Shown here in pieces: positions 1-5,291 of a DNA stretch of 8,298 nt. The stretch covers positions 1 to 8,298 of the forward strand of contig JAITAZ010000330.1 in NCBI GenBank assembly GCA_031283825.1. Direction: 5' to 3'. The notes beneath the pieces are model-generated. The model was not told where the DNA came from and did not search any database. It was given only the letters and a program-made list of their open reading frames with translations. Within the stretch, counting starts at the first letter, position 1, and each line of letters opens with the position of its first letter. Source of the DNA: Planctomycetaceae bacterium (lineage in GTDB: Bacteria; Planctomycetota; Planctomycetia; Pirellulales; Thermoguttaceae). The translations under genes were made by a program, and so were the position numbers.

Positions 1-4
1 AACT

Positions 5-115
5 TTTTATTAGGAACGCGGGCGTCCCGCCTGCATGACAAACGCCTAAATATGCGGTCGAGACGACCGCGATCCTAATAAAAATAAATTTTACATGAGG
101 TTTTTAGATGTTCCC
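5..115 (+). repeat. Left copy of 111-bp perfect terminal inverted repeat
   Basis: Bases 5-115 are the exact reverse complement of 8188-8298 (position p on the left pairs with 8303-p). The identity stops sharply at 115/116. The outer part is itself an imperfect palindrome. A 12-bp outer stem (4-15 with 73-84) encloses a GCGGG/CCCGC hairpin (18-30) and a GCGGTCG/CGACCGC hairpin with an AGA loop (54-70), which gives a three-way-junction fold. Bases 85-115 are unstructured and AT-rich. It has no coding capacity and no transposase next to it. It is probably one member of a dispersed structured repeat family, but this window alone cannot show its copy number. Confidence 0.97.
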
Positions 116-142
116 TTTAATTATTGTCGAATCCATTTTATT

Positions 143-208
143 GTTGCCTTCGGCAACGCGACCTTTCGGCGAAAGGTCGCCTACCTGAGTCGGCGGTCGC
201 CTACCTGA
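143..208. repeat. Small GC-rich hairpins plus 20-bp-period direct repeat
   Basis: Two adjacent hairpins can be read: GTTGCC-TTC-GGCAAC (143-157) and a 10-bp stem GCGACCTTTC-GGC-GAAAGGTCGC (158-180). The 3' arm of the second leads into a direct repeat of GGTCGCCTACCTGA at 175-188 and again at 195-208. The block stands out as GC-rich against AT-rich flanks. It sits just past the stop of the minus-strand acyltransferase gene (stop at 243), so it could act in transcript 3'-end formation. There is no U-tract typical of an intrinsic terminator, so it may only be a repeat-family remnant. Confidence 0.7.
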
Positions 209-242
209 TCTGGGGTAGCAAGTGCGTAACATGAGTAAATAA

Positions 243-1379
243 CTATCCGATTTGTTTGTCGTAAACGCGGTAGGTTTTGGTTTTGATTGCGCCGCCTTTT
301 TCTAGGCTTCCTCTTGAGAATGTATTCGACTCCAACACCCATGAAAATTCTACGTCGGTGATGTTGTTTTCTAGAATTTTCGGCACCATTGCATTCAATA
401 ATAATAATCCGAGTCCCATCATTTGATGTTCCGGCAAAACGTTTGTGCTTATCACTCTAATTGATTTTATATTTTCTTTTCTCCAAAGCAATCTAAAAAT
501 ACCAAACGGAAATAATCGTCCGTTAATCGCCTTAATTCTCGGATTATAATCCGGCAACGCAAACGACGCTCCAACCATTTCACCATTAAACTCAACCGCC
601 GTCGTCAACTCTGGAATCATCAGACGTCTCAGAAAAAAAGCCATCTCCTTGATCTCTTCCTCTGCCATTGGAACAAATCCCCACGTGTTCGCCAACGACC
701 CATTATAAATATGCAAAAATTGCTCGACGTCTCTTTGGAAATTTTTTGTGTCAACAGTCCGAAGTTTCGCGCCGGTTCGTTCTTTTATCATGTCGCAAAT
801 AGGCTGCAATTTCGCCGTAACCTCCGGCAACATCGAAATCGGTCCCCAATAAGCGTATAAATCCTGCGATTTTGCAAATCCATTTCGCTCTACAAGATTT
901 TCATAATATTTCGGATTGTATGTCATCATGAAAGCGGGCTTCTTGTCGAATCCTTCAATAAGCAAACCAAGCGTATGATTCAACGACGGATTCACGGGTC
1001 CTCTGATAATCTTGCAACCGTTATTTTTTAGCCATTCTTCCGCCGTGTCGAATAATAACTTCGCAACCTCGACACTGTCAACGCACTCAAAAAAACCGAA
1101 AAAACCAACGCCGTCGTTATACCGCTCAAGATGACCGCGATTAAGAATCGCACAAATCCGACCAACCGTCCGCTTGCCGTCAATCGCAATAAACGCTTGA
1201 CACAAATTACGAATATAAAACGGATCTCGATGACCAAAAAACGAAAATCCAACAAGTCCGGCTTGGTCTATCCGAAGCTGCGGAACCCAACAAGAATCGC
1301 CCTTGTAAACCTGCAAAGGAAAATCAAGAAAACGCTTTTGATAAAACCAGTTTTGCGCCGCTACTACTCTAATTGACAC
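243..1379 (-). CDS. Two-domain GNAT-fold acyltransferase-like protein (YghO type), function unknown
   Basis: The product is a 378-residue soluble protein. It opens with a block (FLDFPLQVYKGDSCWVPQL, residues 17-35) that I associate with a widespread GNAT-related family resembling E. coli YghO. The first half (about 55-180) has the strand-helix pattern of a GNAT domain with conserved RGPVNPS and PAFMMTYNP blocks (126-156). The second half (about 200-375) carries an acetyl-CoA-loop-like segment LPEHQMMGLG (315-324), then FSWVLESN (345-352) and a KTYRVYDK tail. The length is normal for the family. The start is GTG at 1379: an in-frame stop lies only 24-26 bases upstream, and no ATG or Shine-Dalgarno sequence is visible. 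No substrate is known to me, so an acyltransfer role is inferred from the fold only. It stands alone, 520 bp downstream of the cysteine-rich gene. Confidence 0.8.
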   Translation of the reverse strand: MSIRVVAAQNWFYQKRFLDFPLQVYKGDSCWVPQLRIDQAGLVGFSFFGHRDPFYIRNLCQAFIAIDGKRTVGRICAILNRGHLERYNDGVGFFGFFECVDSVEVAKLLFDTAEEWLKNNGCKIIRGPVNPSLNHTLGLLIEGFDKKPAFMMTYNPKYYENLVERNGFAKSQDLYAYWGPISMLPEVTAKLQPICDMIKERTGAKLRTVDTKNFQRDVEQFLHIYNGSLANTWGFVPMAEEEIKEMAFFLRRLMIPELTTAVEFNGEMVGASFALPDYNPRIKAINGRLFPFGIFRLLWRKENIKSIRVISTNVLPEHQMMGLGLLLLNAMVPKILENNITDVEFSWVLESNTFSRGSLEKGGAIKTKTYRVYDKQIG

Positions 1380-1523
1380 AATCGAAATAACAAGTTTATA
1401 AATTCATAATTCAAAATTTCAAATTTAGAATTTAAAGGTGATTGATAATTGATGATTTGTAATTGATGATTGATAATTGTAATTGCTCGGTTGAAATTTT
1501 AAAATGACAAAAACAATTGATTG

Positions 1524-1575
1524 GTTTGAAATCGAATTATTGACAACTCAAAAAACATCGATCTTGAGTCTTTTC
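1524..1575 (+). repeat. Dispersed repeat, copy 1 (52 bp)
   Basis: This stretch begins GTTTGAAATC and ends CTTGAGTCTTTTC. It aligns over its whole length with 3192-3242, including the central ACTCAAAA and the region before CTTGAGTC, with a few substitutions and small indels. The CTCAA/TTGAG arms allow a short hairpin. In this copy the hairpin is weaker than in the other, which suggests this is the decayed copy. It lies in a gene-free gap and has no coding capacity. Confidence 0.65.
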
Positions 1576-1645
1576 TGACAGACTATAAATCAATTTGACT
1601 CTTTCGTTCATTAAAAAAATCCCAACAAATAATTACCAATAATTT

Positions 1646-1671
1646 AATTCCGAATTCCGAATTCCGAATTC
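1646..1671. repeat. Short tandem repeat of AATTCCG (about 3.7 units)
   Basis: Three full units and one partial unit of the 7-bp sequence AATTCCG run from 1646 to 1671, directly before the A-tract of the terminator-like hairpin. It is a simple microsatellite-type repeat in non-coding DNA. No function is suggested. Confidence 0.8.
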
Positions 1672-1740
1672 AAAAAAAGGCGGTGCAAGGCTGGCAATCC
1701 GGTTATTGATTCAGTCCTTGCATCCGCCTATATTTTTTTT
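1672..1740 (-). terminator. Bidirectional intrinsic terminator-like hairpin
   Basis: The arms GGCGGTGCAAGG (1679-1690) and CCTTGCATCCGCC (1716-1728) form a 12-bp stem with one bulged base. The 25-nt loop contains a small CTGG/CCGG pairing. Seven A residues precede the stem (1672-1678) and eight T residues follow it (1733-1740), so both strands read GC-rich stem then U-run. On the minus strand it lies about 170 nt past the cysteine-rich gene's stop and would end that transcript. The large loop is unusual for a plain terminator, so a small structured RNA is an alternative. Confidence 0.65.
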
Positions 1741-1899
1741 GCGAATAACAATTGCTATTCACGTTTAATTTTCGTCAGTCTTTATTTGCTATTTTGATTT
1801 TGATTATGAATCAACCTCTAATAGTATAATGACGAAATTTTCATTGTGAGTATTATCCGATATTACTCGAATTTAGGATTCTGACTTGCATAATATATA

Positions 1900-2508
1900 T
1901 TATTTTTCCGATGTTGGCGGAATAACTTTTTGGCATGGGTCAGCGGATGCGACTTTTTCGCATGGCGGCGCGGCGACTTTCTCGCACGGCGCGGCTGCGA
2001 CTTTTTCGCATGGCGGCGCGGCGACTTTCTCACACGGCGCGGCTGCTACTTTTTCGCACGGAGGCGCGGCAACTTTCTCGCATGGTTTAGCGGCGACTTT
2101 CTCACACGGAGCAGCCGCAACTTTCTCACACGGTTTCGCTGCGACTTTCTCGCATGGTTTCGCTGCGACCTTTTCGCATGGAGCTTTTGCCTTCACGCAT
2201 GGCGGGACAATTTTCTCGCATGGTTTCGCGGCGACTTTCTCGCATGGTTTCGCTGCAACCTTTTCGCATGGTTTAGCGGCGACTTTCTCGCAAGCTTTAA
2301 CCTCTTCGCAAGGTTGAACCTCGTCGCAAGGCGTGCAAGACTTGACGCTTCCAAAAAGCCGGTCAAGCAGACTTACATGTTTGTAGCGAGTCGTCTTACA
2401 CGCTTCGCAAGGTTTAACTTCTTCGCATGGTTCAACGGCATAAGTAAACGACGCAACACTGAAAACCAATGAAGCCACTAACGCCGACAACACAAATTTA
2501 CGGGACAT
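1900..2508 (-). CDS. Secreted cysteine-rich octapeptide-repeat protein
   Basis: The 202-residue product starts with a clear Sec signal peptide: MSRK, then a hydrophobic stretch of about residues 5-20, with likely cleavage near TYA-VEP (about residue 25). A short non-repetitive section follows, with cysteines at 28, 34 and 37 and the segment LLDRLFGSVKS (47-57). From residue 73 onward there are 15 tandem units of consensus CEKVAAKP, plus a degenerate CQKVIPP at the end. Two units are 7 residues (CEKIVPP, CVKAKAP) and the fifteenth is 9. I count 22 cysteines, nearly all spaced 7-9 residues apart, so disulfide cross-linking or metal binding outside the cytoplasm is plausible. I recall similar cysteine/glutamate/proline repeat proteins from Planctomycetes, but none with a known function. 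The ATG is well placed after a strong AAAGGAG, and a terminator-like hairpin lies downstream. Confidence 0.88.
   Translation of the reverse strand: MSRKFVLSALVASLVFSVASFTYAVEPCEEVKPCEACKTTRYKHVSLLDRLFGSVKSCTPCDEVQPCEEVKACEKVAAKPCEKVAAKPCEKVAAKPCEKIVPPCVKAKAPCEKVAAKPCEKVAAKPCEKVAAAPCEKVAAKPCEKVAAPPCEKVAAAPCEKVAAPPCEKVAAAPCEKVAAPPCEKVASADPCQKVIPPTSEK
1936..2292 (-). repeat. 24-bp tandem repeat coding for CEKVAAKP units
   Basis: Fifteen units of about 24 bp (two of 21 bp, one of 27 bp) cover residues 73-191 of the cysteine-rich protein. On the plus strand it appears as a recurring CTTTCTCGCATGG-like sequence. Later units alternate AAAP and AAPP endings, which implies that pairs of units were duplicated together. 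Neighbouring units differ mostly at third codon positions, so the protein repeat is under selection or the expansion is not very recent. Such arrays change length easily by slippage. Confidence 0.92.
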
Positions 2509-2516
2509 TCTTTACT

Positions 2517-2523
2517 CTCCTTT
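2517..2523 (-). promoter_or_regulatory. Strong Shine-Dalgarno site of the cysteine-rich gene
   Basis: On the minus strand AAAGGAG lies 8 nt before the ATG at 2508. This is the best ribosome binding site in the window and fixes the start codon. The acyltransferase, lipoprotein and kinase genes show no comparable site, which suggests the cysteine-rich protein is made at a higher level. Confidence 0.8.
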
Positions 2524-2945
2524 AAGTTTTTGGTTTCGCGATTACGCACGATGCGAAATCGCTGTAGTAGATTGACTAGGCGGCACAATGCACAATATGT
2601 CAAGCTCCGACTAACATAAACTTTATCTTACAGTTTAACACCGCTAATCGAAACGTCAAACAAATTGAGCTGAAAAAAGCACAAAAACACACTTGCAAAA
2701 GCGCAATATCAGTCAAAGTGCATAATCTTTGACATTGTAATCTTACAGGTATATCGATTGTTCGGCTTGTAACCATTACCATTTATGAACGTACTATGCA
2801 CAATTTACCCCGCCTACGCAATTTGCCACAATATATTTTTCGTATTTTTTACAACAAAACATTACTTTATCTTCTCATAAAAAACTTTTTGAAAAAATTT
2901 TTAGCAAACGTATTAAAATTAACGCAATTGCCGAATATATTATTT

Positions 2946-2976
2946 GTAACCGTATTGGTAACCGTTTGGTAACCGT
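2946..2976 (+). promoter_or_regulatory. Three GTAACCGT copies at helical spacing, possible operator
   Basis: GTAACCGT occurs at 2946-2953, 2958-2965 and 2969-2976. The copies start 12 and 11 bp apart, close to one DNA turn, so bound proteins would sit on the same face. The cluster lies in the middle of the divergent intergenic region. The same core appears singly at 4340-4347 (reverse) and 5213-5220, and as GTAACCAT at 4069-4076. A binding-site array is possible. A tandem duplication of a repeat fragment would look the same. Confidence 0.4.
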
Positions 2977-3170
2977 AAAGATCAAAAATATCGTAATTCA
3001 GATTCAGCTTAATTTAGAGATTCCTGAAAAATTTTCGACTTTAGGCTTTTTTAAAAAATTGATCTTGCTTTAAACGCAAATTTTTAGGAAACTACGCAAA
3101 TTCACAACCTACAGACATAATTTTTTGAAACAATTTGTAATTATCAGTCAAGATTTTTTTAAGAGAAAGT

Positions 3171-3277
3171 AGGGACACAAGGGATGTCGTTGTTTGAAAT
3201 CAAAAATTAAAGACTCAAAAGCATTCGCTCTTGAGTCTTTTCAATCAGAGTTAAACTAAAACGTCCCTAAAGTCCCT
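3171..3277 (+). other. Nested stem structure upstream of the lipoprotein gene
   Basis: Outer arms AGGGAC (3171-3176) and GTCCCT (3272-3277) pair perfectly. After a 4x4 internal loop, GGGATGT (3181-3187) pairs with ACGTCCC (3261-3267) with one G-U. Inside, AAAGACTCAA (3209-3218) pairs perfectly with TTGAGTCTTT (3231-3240), extended by AGC/GCT. The element ends 79 nt before the lipoprotein ATG. No U-run follows on either strand, so it is not a standard terminator. If transcribed, it could be a leader structure or small RNA. It matches no riboswitch class that I recognise. Confidence 0.5.
3192..3242 (+). repeat. Dispersed repeat, copy 2 (51 bp)
   Basis: This stretch runs from GTTTGAAATC to CTTGAGTCTTTTC and aligns with 1524-1575. 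It contains the perfect 10-bp AAAGACTCAA/TTGAGTCTTT hairpin and sits inside the outer AGGGAC/GTCCCT stem. The outer arms are absent from the other copy, so the shared unit is the core only. Confidence 0.65.
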
Positions 3278-3356
3278 TAAAAAAAAATACTACGCGTAAT
3301 ATATATTGACGCCAAAAAATCAGACGTTAATCTATTTCAGTTTTGGTCAAGTAAAA

Positions 3357-4061
3357 ATGGAAATTAAATCAGCGGTTCAAATCAAAAAAATAATTCCGAA
3401 TTTAACGATATTGCGGATAATTCTGATTGGGTTATTTTTTGTTACGATAATTGGCTGTTCGTCTGGTCGTGTATTAAATTCTAGCGGTCTTGGCGATTTG
3501 AAAATTTTGTCTGAAAATCTTGTTAGTAATCCGATATCTATTCCGTCGTGTGATCATGAGTTTCTTTGGGAGGCGTTGGCAGACGCTTTTGGTTCGCACT
3601 TTGAGACGGAGCGAGAAATACCGATTCGGCTTTATGATAATGTTCTCACGGAGGGACGACTTGACGGCAAACCCAAAATTGGCGCGAGTATATTTGAGCC
3701 TTGGCATTCTGATTCAGTCGGTTGCGTAGAGCGTTTTGATTGTACGTTGCAAACGATCCGCCGACGCGCAATTTTAAGAGTAATTCCGCAAGTCGGAGGT
3801 TATCAAATTGAGGTATTTGTTTACAAAGAATTAGAAGACAACCCGAGACCGCTACGATCTCCCGTTTCTACCGCAAATATAAGATTCAAAGACGACGTCG
3901 ATATTTTCACCGGAAAAATTGACATCGAAAAAGACGTCGCCGGATGGATAATGATTGGTCGAGATACTGCAATGGAACAACGGCTACTAAAAGAAATTTT
4001 ATACCGATTAGAACATCCAACCGAAATAATCAGAAAATCAAAATCGCCAATTAAAGGATGA
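3357..4061 (+). CDS. Planctomycete-type conserved lipoprotein, function unknown
   Basis: With the ATG at 3357 the product has 234 residues. A basic n-region (residues 1-20) and a hydrophobic stretch IILIGLFFVTIIG end in a lipobox with cysteine at residue 34 (TIIGC-SS), so it is predicted to be a lipid-anchored envelope protein. The mature part has conserved-looking blocks: FEPWHSDSV (113-121), TLQTIRRRAILRV (130-142), YQIEVFVYKELED (149-161) and GWIMIGRDTAMEQRLLKEI (196-214). I recall these blocks from hypothetical proteins of Planctomycetes. No enzymatic motif is visible. In-frame TTG codons at 3306 and 3411 are alternative starts: the first lacks an RBS and may instead be a TTGACG -35-like sequence, while the second would give a more typical short signal peptide. 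It ends convergently with the HAD gene. Confidence 0.82.
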   Translation: MEIKSAVQIKKIIPNLTILRIILIGLFFVTIIGCSSGRVLNSSGLGDLKILSENLVSNPISIPSCDHEFLWEALADAFGSHFETEREIPIRLYDNVLTEGRLDGKPKIGASIFEPWHSDSVGCVERFDCTLQTIRRRAILRVIPQVGGYQIEVFVYKELEDNPRPLRSPVSTANIRFKDDVDIFTGKIDIEKDVAGWIMIGRDTAMEQRLLKEILYRLEHPTEIIRKSKSPIKG

Positions 4062-4062
4062 C

Positions 4063-4355
4063 TTTTTTGTAACCATTCACGGTTTTTTTAATTAGTAATT
4101 AAATTATATTTGTAATTTTTTACGAGAAAAAAATATTTTCCTACGCCCTGAATTGGCAGCGGAAAAAATATTATCACGAATATTCGTTACAAATATTCAT
4201 CAATATTAACAATATTCACCCCAAAATTCCGTTGCCCTTACAGGGCGACGTTGCTGGGAAAACTCTAACCCACCGCGTTGCGGTGGGTTAGAACTCCGTT
4301 GCCCCTTCGGGGCGTAGGAAATTTTTCTCTTGTGAGTGAACGGTTACAAAAATTT
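4063..4355. repeat. Nested inverted-repeat element with three internal hairpins
   Basis: The element fills the 304-bp gap between the convergent lipoprotein and HAD genes. Outer arms TTTTTTGTAACCATTCAC (4063-4080) and GTGAACGGTTACAAAAA (4336-4352) are inverted copies with one mismatch in the shared core. Inner arms 4124-4148 (GAG, A-run, TTTTCCTACGCCC) and 4310-4329 are inverted copies with a small length difference. Inside lie three hairpins: GCCCT-TAC-AGGGC (4234-4246), a perfect 13-bp stem TCTAACCCACCGC-GTT (4264-4292) and GCCCC-TTC-GGGGC (4301-4313). It has no coding capacity. It resembles a MITE-like or REP-like element and may also end transcription from both sides. Confidence 0.75.
4264..4292. 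other. Perfect 13-bp stem hairpin between convergent genes
   Basis: TCTAACCCACCGC (4264-4276) and GCGGTGGGTTAGA (4280-4292) are perfectly complementary with a 3-nt GTT loop. It is the most stable hairpin of the intergenic element. A T-rich stretch occurs only further on (4322-4326 on the plus strand), so it is not a textbook terminator. It would nonetheless form in transcripts from either convergent gene. Confidence 0.75.
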
Positions 4356-4365
4356 TTTTCTTCGT

Positions 4366-5184
4366 TTAAACGATAAACAATCTTGATTCTAGTTGATTGA
4401 CGTCTGAGTAATTTGGAATTATCCAATCAGCGCCGGCTGTGATAAGTTGTCTTCTTTTCCAAGAATCGATGATAGGCTTACCGTTTTCGTCGGAGGCGAC
4501 ACCGATATTAAATCCTCCGACTTCTTGAACGGCTTTAATTTCTGTAGCGCCGTCTCCTATACCTAGTAATTCGCAGTTGTCGATTTTATTTTCGTTTAGA
4601 ATTTTTTCGACCATAGTTTTTTTTGAGAAAGCGGTCGGGTCTGGTTGACTTCCGTAAACACCTCCGTCGAAGAAGTTATCGATTCTGAGTAGTTTAACGT
4701 CTTCTTTGATATAATTTTCTTCTGTTCCGCTTGCCATGTAGATTTTTATATTTCGCGAGCGTAACATAGCGAGCATACGTACAATTCCGACGACGATAAA
4801 GTCGTTTGGATTTGCGATTCCTTTTCGTAGCGATTCTCGTCGCGGTTCGCAAAGGGCGGAAAGACGCTGCGAGTAGATAGCGTTATATTCTTCTGCCGCG
4901 AGTGGTTTTCCGTCTAATTCTATTACGGTTTCAACGAGCGAATAAGATTGATAAACTGGCGGTTTTCCAATATTTGTTTCGATATATTTTTTGATTAAGT
5001 TCGAGATTGATTTCTCATCCATATTTTTACCTTTTGGCGTATCTTTCAAAACATGAGTATGAAATGATACGAGTACGTCGTGCCATCCGGCGCGAAGTAA
5101 ACCAACAGTACCGTCGAAATCAAACATCGCAACTTTAGGATGCTTCTGAGGAAACTTACGTTGAACTATTTCTATTGAAAACAC
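4366..5184 (-). CDS. HAD-superfamily phosphatase (phosphoglycolate phosphatase-like)
   Basis: This 272-residue cytoplasmic enzyme has all HAD motifs: motif I FDFDGTVG with nucleophile D22 and acid D24, motif II YMASGT (S152), motif III lysine in FSKKT (K188/K189), and motif IV GIGDGATEI (D211, E215) for magnesium. A helical cap domain (about 30-125) lies between motifs I and II, as in subclass C1 phosphatases. The C-terminal GADWIIPNY block (251-259) fits a planctomycete HAD group I remember. The substrate cannot be read from the sequence; a small phosphorylated sugar or glycolate-type metabolite is a guess. The start is GTG at 5184, supported by AAAGGTA (5193-5199) 8 nt upstream. It lies 107 bp after the kinase gene in the same direction and is flanked on both sides by inverted copies of GTGAACGGTTAC. 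Confidence 0.87.
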   Translation of the reverse strand: MFSIEIVQRKFPQKHPKVAMFDFDGTVGLLRAGWHDVLVSFHTHVLKDTPKGKNMDEKSISNLIKKYIETNIGKPPVYQSYSLVETVIELDGKPLAAEEYNAIYSQRLSALCEPRRESLRKGIANPNDFIVVGIVRMLAMLRSRNIKIYMASGTEENYIKEDVKLLRIDNFFDGGVYGSQPDPTAFSKKTMVEKILNENKIDNCELLGIGDGATEIKAVQEVGGFNIGVASDENGKPIIDSWKRRQLITAGADWIIPNYSDVNQLESRLFIV

Positions 5185-5205
5185 GTTATTTTTACCTTTA
5201 TAAGG

Positions 5206-5226
5206 AAATTTTGTAACCGTTCACGG
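5206..5226 (-). repeat. Copy of the GTGAACGGTTACAAAATTT motif before the HAD gene
   Basis: On the minus strand this reads CCGTGAACGGTTACAAAATTT. It matches the copy at 4336-4355 (one extra A there, opposite orientation) and the copy at 4063-4082 (one base different in the core). It lies just upstream of the HAD gene's ribosome binding site, within the gap after the kinase gene. It could be a repeat end or a regulatory site. Confidence 0.65.
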
Positions 5227-5291
5227 ATTTTAAATTCGGAATTGGGTTTTGGGTAATATACAGGGAAATATTTTAACGGAATATTTTTATT

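Larger units (their letters stand above)
1380..1899. other. AT-rich intergenic region between two minus-strand genes
   Basis: No coding potential is visible in these 520 bp. The part nearest the acyltransferase start (1399-1490) is low-complexity ATTGATAATTGATGATT-like sequence, apparently decayed tandem repeats. After it come one copy of a dispersed 52-bp repeat (1524-1575), a 7-bp tandem repeat (1646-1671) and a terminator-like hairpin (1672-1740). The remaining stretch up to the cysteine-rich gene's stop is plain AT-rich sequence. It includes a perfect TATAAT on the plus strand at 1825-1830 with only a poor TTGATT partner 19 bp upstream. The promoter of the acyltransferase gene must lie here or upstream, but none is convincing. 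Confidence 0.6.
2509..3356. other. 848-bp divergent intergenic region
   Basis: This region separates the divergent cysteine-rich gene (minus) and lipoprotein gene (plus) and should hold promoters for both. No credible gene is seen: a 60-codon minus frame at 2600-2782 has no supporting features. On the minus strand a TTGACA lies at 2598-2603, but its -10 partner at 17 bp (CCTAGT, 2575-2580) is poor. The cysteine-rich gene's leader has a weak TTTCGC/GCGAAA hairpin (2534-2558). Further right are a triple GTAACCGT motif (2946-2976), very AT-rich DNA with A/T runs (2820-3165), and a nested stem structure (3171-3277). A GTAACCATT variant occurs at 2769-2777. Confidence 0.6.

Noticed and set aside
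1800..1830. Plus-strand promoter TTGATT with 19-bp spacer and TATAAT
   Set aside because: The spacing is too long and the -35 weak. No plus-strand gene follows, and such matches are frequent in this base composition.
1936..2292. Regular repeats that could suggest a CRISPR array
   Set aside because: The 24-bp units are contiguous with no unique spacers and encode an in-frame octapeptide.
1886..2317. Plus-strand frame of 143 codons with repeated ATFSHG units
   Set aside because: It is the antisense of the cysteine-rich tandem repeat. A 24-bp repeat without a stop in one unit stays open in several frames. The minus frame has a signal peptide and a strong ribosome binding site; this one has neither.
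2600..2782. Minus-strand frame of 60 codons upstream of the cysteine-rich gene
   Set aside because: It has no recognisable ribosome binding site or domain. The translation has a hydrophobic, cysteine-rich composition typical of chance frames in AT-rich DNA.
3306..3356. Upstream TTG start that would add 17 residues to the lipoprotein
   Set aside because: It has no ribosome binding site and would give an implausibly long region before the lipobox. The TTGACG there fits a -35-like element as well as a start codon.
4362..4373. Perfect 12-bp palindrome TCGTTTAAACGA over the HAD stop codon
   Set aside because: It overlaps the end of a coding frame in AT-rich DNA, is a single occurrence and has no partner sites, so chance is the simplest explanation.
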